Of a stretch of DNA of 64,000 nt, positions 1 through 8,805 are shown in pieces. Position numbers and translations under genes: made by a program. How positions within the stretch are numbered: position 1 is the stretch's first letter; each line of letters opens with the position of its first letter. Under the pieces are notes generated by a model. That model saw nothing but the letters and a program-made list of their open reading frames with translations, made no database searches and was not told where the DNA came from. The DNA lies in assembly GCA_004802705.1 (NCBI GenBank), contig SGPL01000077.1, forward strand, positions 21,751 through 85,750, written 5' to 3'. This DNA is from Bondarzewia mesenterica. Its lineage: Eukaryota > Basidiomycota > Agaricomycetes > Russulales > Bondarzewiaceae.

Positions 1-960
1 TTGAAATCTCCTCCTTGTCCTTGCAATGACTCGAGATTTACAGCAGTTTTGTTTGTTTTATACATAATGTTTACCTTCGTCTCGCCATATAAATCAAGAC
101 AAGTCTCTGTATTATAATAATATCGACACATGCGACAATAAGAAGATTGAAAGATCAAATTCTCTCATGTGCCTCGCTCAATTTTATCTTAAGCATCAAT
201 GTGCTTGTACAACTATTATAATTCTACCACGGGGTATGAATTCAAAAAGATAACAAGAAGCAGAGCAAGAGATGTCAATATGAAGCATGCAACAGATACA
301 TCTTTATACAACTTTAAGCATCACAAGCTGTCAATCTATCAAATCAGTTTTAATCCTTGCAACATCTTTAATGCAGAAGACTGCATCATCATTGCATTCT
401 CAAACTGCTGAGTGATCAGAGTGATGCTTGACTCTAATAAATAAATATAGACATGATCGAGCGATGCAGACAAAACATGTTAACACAGTCAGATTCACTC
501 ATACTTGACACACAATGGCCTGTCATAAACAACGTATCATTATATATGGATCAACATCAGATGCACATTACTGAGTAAAAATAAAGAGCTTAGAGTTATA
601 TTCATTCATTCATTTGACACTCCAGCTCACACATTAATCAGTCATCTACGTGAATGGTTATCAAAATCAAGCACAAATATATATATTAACTCATTCTATA
701 TTATTACGGCCTTGCGACAATGAACGTAGCTATGGCTAATGAATGTACAAGCTTCAATTCTTTTAAAAATAATAGACTACCAATGCACGTCTCTGAAATA
801 CAACTGAGACACCAAGACAAATATGTATCATAACCTTCTAACTTGACCTACAGACCTATCTAACAGCTAACAACTTAATAACACTTAATAACTTACCAAA
901 ACTTAGCCTAAGCCAACTCTAATGCTAACTGTCCCCCTTGCAACATCGTGTTTTTGTGAC
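1..960. other. AT-rich stretch without a recognisable gene
   Basis: This stretch is strongly AT-rich and only short open frames occur on either strand. None of them resembles a known protein or has a plausible splice pattern. I see no TIR, RNA gene or conserved motif. Together with the repeats that follow, it looks like the edge of a heterochromatic or transposon-rich block. Confidence 0.6.
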
Positions 961-1715
961 AAGTCGCCCTCTTTATACACCTCCATCCATTGAGTCGAGT
1001 CGAGCGCTTCACTTTATTTGACCAATGAATATGTATCTGCAAATACCTAGCTTATCACAAATAATTGCAGCATAGCCCACACATCTCATGCGGAGCACAC
1101 AGCTATCTTTATTGATATATAACACTCGACTTTGCCTTGCTCGACCAAACACTTGTGATCGAGCATCCACTTTATGAATTCTATTGATATATATCTACAA
1201 ATAATAACCATATTATGAGTGATCATAGTATGACCCACACAGCTCATGCAGAGCACACAGCCTTCTCCATTAAGCATCTAATGCTCAGCTCTGCCTTACT
1301 CGGTAAAAGACTTGTAGGCACTCTTATTTTATTAAACTGATTGGCATATATTTATAAGTCATAACCGCACACCTCAGTGGCACACACAGTCTTTTTTTTA
1401 TTCACACATGATGCTCAGCTCCACCTCGCTCGATAAAAGACTTGCAGTTTGATACTCAATTTATTAAGCCGATTGACACATATTTATAAATCATGACTAC
1501 ACACCTCAGTGGTACATGCACTGTTTTTTTATTAATACATAACACTCGGCTCTGCTTCGCTCAGTAAAATACTTGCAGTTAACACTAATCAGCATATATT
1601 TATAAATCATAACTACACACCTCGGTGGCACACGCACACTTTTTTTTATTAATACATAACGCTCAACTTTACCTTACTCAGTAAAAAAACTTGCAGTTCA
1701 ATACTCAATTTATGA
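960..1715. repeat. Degenerate tandem repeat, unit about 115-155 bp
   Basis: The same order of motifs recurs at about 1075, 1232, 1366, 1497 and 1613. Each unit has an 'acacacctcagtggcacac' type start, a T-run followed by 'attaatacataac', a 'gctcagctctgcctcgctc' type segment, 'taaaagacttgcag', and 'atatttataaatcat'. Spacing shrinks from about 157 to 116 bp. The units are diverged, and those at 1366, 1497 and 1613 are the most alike. No coding function is visible. Confidence 0.75.
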
Positions 1716-1726
1716 CACTGAACAAG

Positions 1727-2075
1727 AAANAACATAAGAAAAAAACATAAGAAAAAAACATAAGAAAAAAACATAGGAAAAACATAAGAAAAAAACATAG
1801 GAAAAAACATAGGAAAAAAAACATCAGAAAAAACATAGGAAAAAAACATAAGAAAAAACATAAGAAAACATAGGAAAAAAACATAAGAAAAAAACATAGG
1901 AAGAAGACATAGGAAGAAAACATAAGAAGAAAACATAGGAANAAAACATAGGAAAAAAACATAGGAAAAAAAACATAGGAAAAAAACATAGAGAAAAAAC
2001 ATAAGAAAAAACATAAGAAAAACATAAAAAAAACATAGAAAAAAAACATAGAAAAAACATAAGAACAAAACATAA
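1727..2075. repeat. Purine-rich minisatellite (GGAAAAAACATA-like)
   Basis: About 350 bp consist almost wholly of a 10-14 bp unit, 'acatargaaaaaa', with variable A-run length. The repeat gives long open frames of Phe, Leu, Met, Cys and Tyr on the minus strand. These are translation artefacts of low-complexity sequence and not genes. Confidence 0.9.
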
Positions 2076-2089
2076 GAACAAAATATAGA

Positions 2090-2240
2090 GCACCTAAACT
2101 TAGCACATAGTGAAATTTCACTACAAAGCAGTTGACAAAGTAAAAACTACCAGCCTATAGTAAAAACTATGGTAGTATCACTATAGTCTAATGCGTAGTG
2201 AAGTTTTACTACATACATAGTGAAATCGAATCAGCTAATT
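2090..2240. repeat. Cluster of short TAGTG/CACTA palindromes
   Basis: The stretch contains a perfect palindrome 'tagtgaaatttcacta' near 2108-2123. Imperfect relatives follow: 'gtagtgaagttttactac' near 2200, and 'ctatagtaaaaactatggtagt' type hairpin arms between them. Such arrays are common in the subterminal regions of DNA transposons, but I could not identify a complete element. Confidence 0.5.
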
Positions 2241-2299
2241 AGATTACTTCCATTTTGCTGATGTTGTAGGATATAGTAAAACTAGCTGGGCAGCTACAA

Positions 2300-2570
2300 G
2301 TGACCACGCCCCCTGCCTCATCGTTTCAACATGATGGGGCATCACGCTCGCCCATCATGCCCCCTGCCTCATCGTTTGAACACAACGGGGCATCACACTC
2401 ACTCATCATGCCCCCTGCCTTGTCGTTCCAACACGATGGGGCATCGCACTCACCCACCACGCCCACTGCCTCGTCGTTCCAACACGACGGGGCATCTCAC
2501 TCGCCTACCACGCCCACGCCCACTGCTCCGTCATTTCAACACGACGGAGCGTCGCACTCGCCCAGCACCC
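2300..2570 (+). repeat. 51-bp minisatellite, five copies
   Basis: Five imperfect copies follow each other, with the 'gggcatc' landmark at about 2337, 2388, 2440, 2490 and 2546. In one plus frame each unit reads a 17-residue motif close to TPTASSFQHDGASHSP, and the frame stays open through all five copies. The period is a multiple of three, so a coding origin is possible. No start context, intron pattern or known family supports a gene. Confidence 0.7.
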
Positions 2571-2574
2571 CCGG

Positions 2575-3060
2575 CCTCATCGTTCGGACCTCAATGTGCA
2601 ATGGATTGGTTCGTTCTCGGTTCGTCATCTTCCTTTCGTTTGCTCTGCCTCGCCAATGCTCTGAACGCCCAACTAACCTATCCCTCTACTTCATCTCACT
2701 AGAACACTCTACTCCGTGCCCATTGTCTCACTCGGCTATCGACAGCGCCGCGTCGCTTTCACCTGGCGGAGTCCCTCTCCCACGTCGCACTCGCCCAGCA
2801 TGTTCCCGATTCCTCGATTTGGCATGACGGCACGTCCCTCACCCCCAACCTCGCATTTTCGGCCAATGACGTCGGGTGGGATCCAGCTGAGGTCATGTCA
2901 GCGACGCACGGCAAACAGCCTATGGATCAAATGACTCCTCATCGGCTTCCTCCCGCGCCTCGTCGCTTTCCCTCAGCCGTCCGACATTTGCCATTCGCTT
3001 GAATGAGACAATCATTGCGCGCGAATGGCATCGTCTGCCATCATCGACGAAGATGAATTG
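2575..3060. other. Unassigned stretch between minisatellite and gene-fragment mosaic
   Basis: An open plus frame from about 2720 to 2999 reads a sequence containing HVALAQHVPDSSIWHDG and PHRLPPAPRRFPSAVRHL. I do not recognise it. Its composition is like that of the fragments that follow, so it may be another captured gene piece. Confidence 0.35.
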
Positions 3061-3082
3061 GATGAAGATTTCGATCCTGCAT

Positions 3083-3366
3083 GAAAGGTCGAAGTAGAGA
3101 GCGTTGATCGCTCTGTTCGCTTCCTCCCCGGTGTCCAGAGGATGTTGGAATCCATCCCAAAAGGCCGCTACGCTGTCGCAACATCCGGCGCTAAAAAATA
3201 CCGTGCGCATGTCGTGGGCCCTTCATCTTTGATCCTGCTGACCTGTATACTCAGAATAGCCTACGGCTGCACGACTCGCGTCGGCATCACTCCTCCAGAG
3301 GTCACGATCACCGCGGATGACAAGCGCCTCAAGGCTGGCAAGCCCGCTCCGGTCCCATTCTTATAA
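3083..3366 (+). pseudogene. Fragment of HAD-type glycerol-3-phosphatase (GPP-like)
   Basis: The translation carries hallmarks of fungal DL-glycerol-3-phosphate phosphatase of the HAD superfamily. These are VDRSVRFLPGVQRMLESIP, GRYAVATSGAK, TRVGITPPEVTITADDKRLK and AGKPAPVPF. An apparent intron (about 3208-3252, beginning gtcgtg and ending ctcag) interrupts it, so the copy derives from genomic DNA and not from mRNA. The catalytic N-terminal DxDxT part and everything after the 'KPxPxPF' motif are absent, and a stop follows at 3364-3366. In the family the motif is usually KPAPDPF, so the Asp is replaced by Val here. It joins directly to a fragment of an unrelated gene, which marks it as a broken copy inside a mosaic. 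Confidence 0.72.
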
Positions 3367-3371
3367 CATGG

Positions 3372-3960
3372 AGTCCCATGCTGTCAGCAAGGATTCGCGC
3401 GTGGGCCCCAAGTTCTTCAGGGCGTCAGTCGGCTTTGGTGGGTCGTACTTCCAGAAGGACATCTTCACTCTCGTCTACCTGAGTGAGAGCTTGCACTTGC
3501 ATGAGGTCACCGCGTACTGGCGCGAGGTGGTCATCATGAACGAGTATCGGAAGAGATGGTTCTCCAGGACGGTTGTGGACATGCTGTTCAATACAATCAC
3601 CGGCAAGGTAAGCCCTGTCTATTCTGATCTACCAAAGAGTATTGCGATGTGGGCTGCATGCTGATGCATATCATAGCGTATCGCGGTGCTTGGCTTTGCG
3701 TTCAAGACCGACGCGGGCGACACCAGCGAGTCTCTCGCCATCTCGCTCATCCGCGACTTCTTCTCTGGAGAAAGTGCTTATCACGATCTATGACCCACGA
3801 TGCGAAGCCACGCAGATCTGGATAGATCTTGCTGAGGCCATTCCCGACATCCTCATTGAGAAGAGTGCATTTTACAACTCATTTTCTATACACGGTTTCT
3901 GATGCACAGTCAAGGAACAGGTGACCCTCGCACTGACCGAGGCTTCGCATTGTAGCTCAT
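3372..3960 (+). pseudogene. Fragment of UDP-glucose 6-dehydrogenase
   Basis: The translation matches the central and C-terminal part of UDP-glucose dehydrogenase, which oxidises UDP-glucose to UDP-glucuronate with NAD. Visible motifs are KDSRVGPKFFRASVGFGGS, LVYLSESLHL, VVDMLFNTITGK, and after an intron (about 3609-3677) RIAVLGFAFKTDAGDTSES. In the family the motif GFGGSCFQKD holds the catalytic cysteine; here it reads GFGGSYFQKD. A frameshift occurs near 3770 before LITIYDPRCEATQIWIDL, and the N-terminal half is missing. Intron retention shows a DNA-level copy. This is a non-functional piece lying between glycerol-3-phosphatase and RNA polymerase II fragments. Confidence 0.8.
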
Positions 3961-4209
3961 CGTTGTCCATCTCTCCTCAACATTGTCCGCTAACTCGTGC
4001 TCACACCATTTGTCTTGCATTTGTACCTCTCAGATTTTCCGTTCCACTGCCCAACAATGTCTCACGTCCAATTGCACCTCTGTGGATCAACAAGCAGCCT
4101 TGCAGTTCCAGCAGACTGGGTGCGCCTCCGGTATGTTCGCCTCTCAGCTCCGCTTGCCGTTTCTCTTATTTTATCATTTTTGCAGTGACCGGCACATTAT
4201 CTACAGGTG

Positions 4210-4455
4210 CACTTCCGACGTCGGACACTGCCGTATAATACCGATTTCGACGGTGACGAGATGAATATGCAGTACGTGTTGAGCTCGAATCTTTTCAGCA
4301 GCAACTCACTCCTTTTTAACTGTACCACGAAGTGAAGAGGCTCGGGTCGAGCTCAGTCGAAAAGCTTGAGTCCCACAACAAGTGCGCACATATGTCTTTT
4401 TAGTTGACCGTTCATTCCTGATCATTTGTTCAGATCATCTCACCTTCTGATTTTC
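4210..4455 (+). pseudogene. Fragment of RNA polymerase II largest subunit (RPB1)
   Basis: The frame reads LPYNTDFDGDEMNM. Removing an apparent intron joins it to HVPRSEEARVELS, and after an in-frame stop and a second apparent intron to VPQQIISP. This order matches the universally conserved RPB1 active-site segment, NADFDGDEMN followed by HVPQSEE and VPxQIISPQ. The three aspartates that bind catalytic magnesium are present, but the fragment is only about 60 codons. It carries a nonsense codon where the family has Trp, and has neither upstream nor downstream RPB1 sequence. It is a relic and not the working polymerase gene. Confidence 0.75.
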
Positions 4456-4774
4456 CAGCCGCAGAGGATGCAGCTGACTCTTCTCCCTCGTCATCATCAT
4501 CGGGAGAGACAGGTCATGTGCCAATCGTCACTGTGAGCTCGAGCGTGTCAGGTGCGATGACGGCCAACCACTCTGGTGCATTGCACGCGACGTGGGCGAG
4601 CACGCTGAGCATCGTAAGGAAGTGCGAGAGTACGACGACGTTGAGAACAAGGCCCGTGCTCACGCCATGGTACCTATGTAGGGCATCCCAGTGTGCCGTT
4701 TTTTCTTCCCATGCCTGCTCGTCCCGCAAGAACAGCCAGAACTGGTTGATAAGTGGATAGATAAAAGACTCCAC
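4456..4774 (-). pseudogene. Reverse-strand fragment of an unidentified conserved gene (possibly Tel2-like)
   Basis: A minus-strand frame reads MESFIYPLINQFWLFLRDEQ, then TGLVLNVVVLSHFLTMLSVL and NAPEWLAVIAPDTLELTVTI, followed by an acidic DDDDEGEES stretch. It looks like the inside of a helical-repeat protein. My best guess is the conserved C-terminal part of telomere-length regulator Tel2, but this rests on general resemblance only. It abuts the RPB1 fragment in the opposite orientation, with no start, stop or splice context of its own. Confidence 0.4.
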
Positions 4775-5631
4775 TGCCGCGTCTGAACGTAGTGGTCATG
4801 AGACCGGAATGAAATGCCGCGAGGGTCTCATGGATTGCGGCGGTGTTACCTCTGTCACCTTGGCGGGCTGATGAATGTGCAAAAGACGAATGCGCGTGAG
4901 CTCCGGCAGTTGATCCACATTCACCTCTCTAGTGTTTGAGATAGTCTGACAGGAGATAGCATGCCACTCATTAGATGAGAGATCAGCATTAATATTGATT
5001 TATTCAAGAGTCTGATGGAATGTTAAAATAAAGTTGCATATTAAAATTAAAATTAATATATAGTTAAAAAGATGTGGGAATCGTTTATGCCGTGCAACGC
5101 AGCGGCCCTCTCCTAACAAGTTCCTTCCATAAGTATCACGTACCAAACAACTCGAAGAACGCCAGCAGTCAACGGCCACGAGAACGTGAACCTTTCGGAC
5201 GACTCCAGCAGTTGAAAGCCGATAGAAATATACTCGGACAGTATGTCTGTCAGTAGGCATGGTGTGCAGATGGGTTACAGAAGGTCACTGTTTCCCGGGT
5301 ATCTAGACGCTAGGATAAAACCGGAAGCGAGCACCCAGATGATTCATGAAGTCGAACAGGGCGTGATATGTACGTATATTGGACAAGGCTCAAGGCGCAC
5401 GAGCAAAGGCCGAGTCTACAACGGGGCGCTGCCCCTCCTGCGTTGAGCTGAGCCCGCACAGACACATGAAAGTTTGCTCCCTTGTCTGCACTGTGCGGGT
5501 GGTCAACAGTCAGGCATTTGTCCGATCTGAGCCATCCTTATTAAATCAAGCTATGTAATGCCCTTCAATCATGCTGACGATTGTGATTTCCGCGTTCTGC
5601 TCACGCAGTACAGCACACTGCGCCGTTCAAC
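4775..5631. other. Intergenic stretch, nothing recognised
   Basis: There are short open frames only, for example around 5000-5260 on the minus strand and 5243-5446 on the plus strand. None has recognisable motifs. The last 200 bp presumably contain the promoter of the J-domain gene at 5632. Confidence 0.5.
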
Positions 5632-7154
5632 ATGATTCCCCCGCTTCTCAGCCTCGCAATCTGGTCATACATGCTCGACGTCATTACGAACATCATCCTC
5701 CGCTTCGTTCGCCCATATCTTGGATCTAAAACAGTCTGGCACTATCGCCTTGTTTTTTCGCTCGTCCTCTTCTTATACATCATTCGAAACCTCGTTGAAG
5801 CGATGACCAGCACACCACCCAGTTACTACCAATTGCTTGACGTTCCACCAAATGTCGATGGCCAAGGGCTGAAATTGGCTTTCCGACGTTTTGCGAAACG
5901 AAGCCATCCCGATCGAGTGGGCGATAGTGGAACTGCATTTTTTGTGGAAGTCAGAGAAGGCTATGAGACGTTGATGGATCCAGTGAAGAGGTGGGCCTAT
6001 GACAGATTTGGCCCGAAGGTGCTGCAATGCATTCATTGTAAAACCCCGGATGATTTTCTCGAAGAGGGACTGGTATCTATGATGGGATTCCATACCTTCA
6101 GTGCTATGGGTTTGATCTTCTTTTCCGTTATCGGAAAGACCAATGGCGTCTCATACGTGGGTCCTTGGCTCGCATGCACTTTTCTGCATATCTAACTCGT
6201 GATCATATCAGTGGAGGTATCTCCTGTACTTCGCCTTGGCTGCAACGGACCTGGCATTGGTCTTCAGCCCCTCGCCATCAGATGTTACATTCAACAATTA
6301 CGGGAGACACATTCTCACTTATCTCTTTCCCTCACTTGTCTCGTTTCAGTACATCAGATTCTTGCATCAGGTAATTCTATGTTCTTGTTCTGCGACACTT
6401 CTGTTTCTGATTTTTATATCCTTTCAGGCGTTCTTGTACATCAGTTTTGGGGTGACGCGTATCGCGCCCGTGCTCATCCCTGGCATCGTGCCACCTAAAT
6501 TAAACTCTACTGTGACTGCCAATACGATTGTGAACCTGAGCGAGAAAGTCAAGTCGATCGACAAAGAACGTTCGTCCCCTTTCTCTTTCTCACCTTGTTT
6601 TCTCAGAATCTCATCGAATGCGTGTTTAGTATTCACATTAATTCAATCCGAGATGTGCAGCATTCGCCCACAGTTCGATCCATCACGCACTGGATCAAGC
6701 TCCTCTTCCGATTTTTTTTTTCCGGCGAACTGCCTCGCATGGCTCTGGCGCATTTGGGGCGCAGCCAGATGAACAGACGATCGACCTGCTGACCCGGGAG
6801 ATGGAGAATATGATGGTTGAAGAACGACTGAGGAAGGAGGGCGGGTTGATCGCGTCTGAACGCGACAGGGCCGTGCGGAGTGGCCGCCTATCAGGTATCA
6901 AACCGCCACCACGAAAGCGCGCAGCCTATTCGAATACGGCTTATCATTCGGCCACATCGAGATCAGGAGTCGTTGAAGTTATCGATGTGGATGCGGAAGA
7001 GGTGTCGTTAGTGTCACCTGCGATGGGTGGGCTTTCGGCGCCGTCTGTGAATGTCAGACATGGGGCTTCTGGTGAGAGGTTAAATCAAATGTGGTTCCCC
7101 AGGGGCACAATGGCTGCATCGGAGTATGTGCACGAGAGGTCATACCGCTATTGA
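5632..7154 (+). CDS. J-domain (DnaJ-type) membrane protein
   Basis: The product is a membrane-anchored Hsp40-type co-chaperone, expected to stimulate an Hsp70 through its J-domain. The N-terminus has two hydrophobic stretches (residues about 1-25 and 40-56). The J-domain starts at about residue 64 with SYYQLLDVPPNVDG and contains the diagnostic HPD in AKRSHPDRVGD near residue 92, ending YDRFGPKVL. More hydrophobic segments follow (MGFHTFSAMGLIFF; YLLYFALAATDLALVF), so the topology is polytopic. Introns lie at about 6158-6211, 6372-6428 and 6569-6658, and the last exon ends with a TGA at 7152-7154. The C-terminal tail is charged (LTREMENMMVEERLRKEGG), then basic and Ser-rich. The start ATG is the first in frame and begins a hydrophobic segment. 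Orthologues exist in agaricomycetes, but I cannot assign a named yeast counterpart. Confidence 0.82.
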
Positions 7155-8283
7155 AGGGGTTTACCATCTGTCTCGTCTGTCTGTCTGTTTCGGCCGCCGT
7201 CCGGCCGTTTCTTTGTTTGTCCGTTCGTCCGTGCCCATGCGTTCATCTGTTTCTGCTGCTCATCTCGGTATCTCGTCAAGGATGGTGTTTATATTTTGGA
7301 ACCCTTTGCTGCTATACACTGTAGATCATTGTCTCATCTTTTTTGCATAGATATCTTTTTCTTTTCGTGCGTTTCTGTTGCACTAGCCTGTCTGTATCTC
7401 TCAGTCTATCTCGGCCCATTTGTATATTGTACTGTATATCCGCATTTTCATTCTTAGCCTTTCTCTTACCATACCTCAATCATCAATTCCTTGGTCTCTC
7501 TCAGTTCCGATTCCCGTTACCTTGCTTGCAAGGTTTATTGCCCCTTCATAATTGTGCCAGGCACTGTGCAACCTGGTACAGTGTAAGACCGTCAAAATGA
7601 ACACCCCTATCAAAACAAACACTCCACAGTATCTCCCTTGCTGCCATCCTGCCGCTTGCTTTTCTGCCCCGAAAAAAAATATGATAATTAAGAGAACCAT
7701 GCCAATTAGAATATGTCCAAGAATTAGAGCAATTCATGAGATACTGGCAGAGCTATTAATGGGTAGGCCTCGGTAGATATCTGTTTTGAGCTGTCTGTCC
7801 ATGAGATCAGTCTCCAGGATTTACAAATTTAACTCAACCTCTACGAAATTTTGATACCACCTTCTGACATATACAAAAAGCTTCAAATTGATTTTTTTGT
7901 GCAACCTACACTTCATAATGAAGACAATTGGTCCAACTTTTTTTAAAGCGGCTCTTTTCGACACTTGCCAAAACACATTCTTCCCAAATTGGTTGCTTAT
8001 GTGAGCTCTGTGGTCTTGTGACAGTGCACCTTACAACACTTGGGGAAGCGTCGACTTTGTCGGCTAGCACCTTGCTTGCATTATTTTTTACTTATGTGGG
8101 CAAAACTTTTCCTTGTTCTTTCAAGCTGGTATCCATTGGACAATGGGTTTTCAGGTGCTGGTTTTGATGCGGGTGTTTTATAAACATATTTTGATGACTA
8201 CCATCAAATGTATATTGTTGTTCTCCATTTCGTCTGCTCGCAACTTGTTGAAGTCCGGATTGGGATCGGACATGAGCACGCAT
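7155..8283. other. Intergenic stretch with pyrimidine-rich 3' flank
   Basis: Immediately after the J-domain gene there are CTGT and CCGT low-complexity runs (7165-7260). The remainder is AT-rich, with no frame I can assign to a family. It ends at the left terminus of the Plavaka element. Confidence 0.5.
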
Positions 8284-8304
8284 CAGGAAAAGGGCACTTT
8301 TACT
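8284..8304 (+). repeat. Plavaka left terminal inverted repeat
   Basis: The sequence caggaaaagggcacttttac matches the reverse complement of the right end (15577-15597) in 20 of 21 positions. Just inside, 'aagtccg' occurs twice and 'gtttaagtgcc' once. Confidence 0.85.
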
Positions 8305-8805
8305 TTTTTTGGACTTTAGCAACTTATGCGACTCGTACGAGTCGGCCAAGTCCGTCCAAGTCCGTTTAAGTGCCGAAAGTAGGCTACTTTTTTTTTCCAG
8401 TCATTCCAGACAAGTGTTCGTTTTTCCAGTTCATAAGTAGCATAAAGTACATTGCAAGTTCAGAAAAGTTCACTCNTTTTTGCAAGTATACAGTCACTTA
8501 CAGCTGATTTTTTAGTAGATACTTTTTTTTTCAGCCAGTGTCAGTTTTAAAAGTCTGAAATAAGTTGTGTATATATATCATTATTTTATCGGGGGGTTTT
8601 TTTTCCTTTTTTCCTGCTATTTTTAGCACGGTGTAGAATATCAAAAAAAAAAATGCCACATGGCATTGATTAATCACAATGACGAGTACAAAAAATATGC
8701 TAAAGAAGACGGCGGCTCGTGGAGATGGATGCATGAGTGACAAAGGGGCATATAAAACTTATCGGACGAAAACATTTCCTGTCGTGGGCATCCGGCCATA
8801 CTCGT

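Noticed and set aside
1649..2121. Three long minus-strand frames rich in Met, Phe, Leu, Cys and Tyr
   Set aside because: They are translations of the purine minisatellite in all three frames, with no protein-like features.
4020..4190. Possible RPB1 motif PLW..KQ upstream of the DFDGDE segment
   Set aside because: In RPB1 the PLWTGKQ motif lies downstream of NADFDGDEMN, so the order is wrong and the match is short.
8274..8283. Target-site duplication beside the Plavaka TIR
   Set aside because: The left flank (gcacgcat) and right flank (ttgctcgc) share no direct repeat of 2-3 bp or more at the ends.
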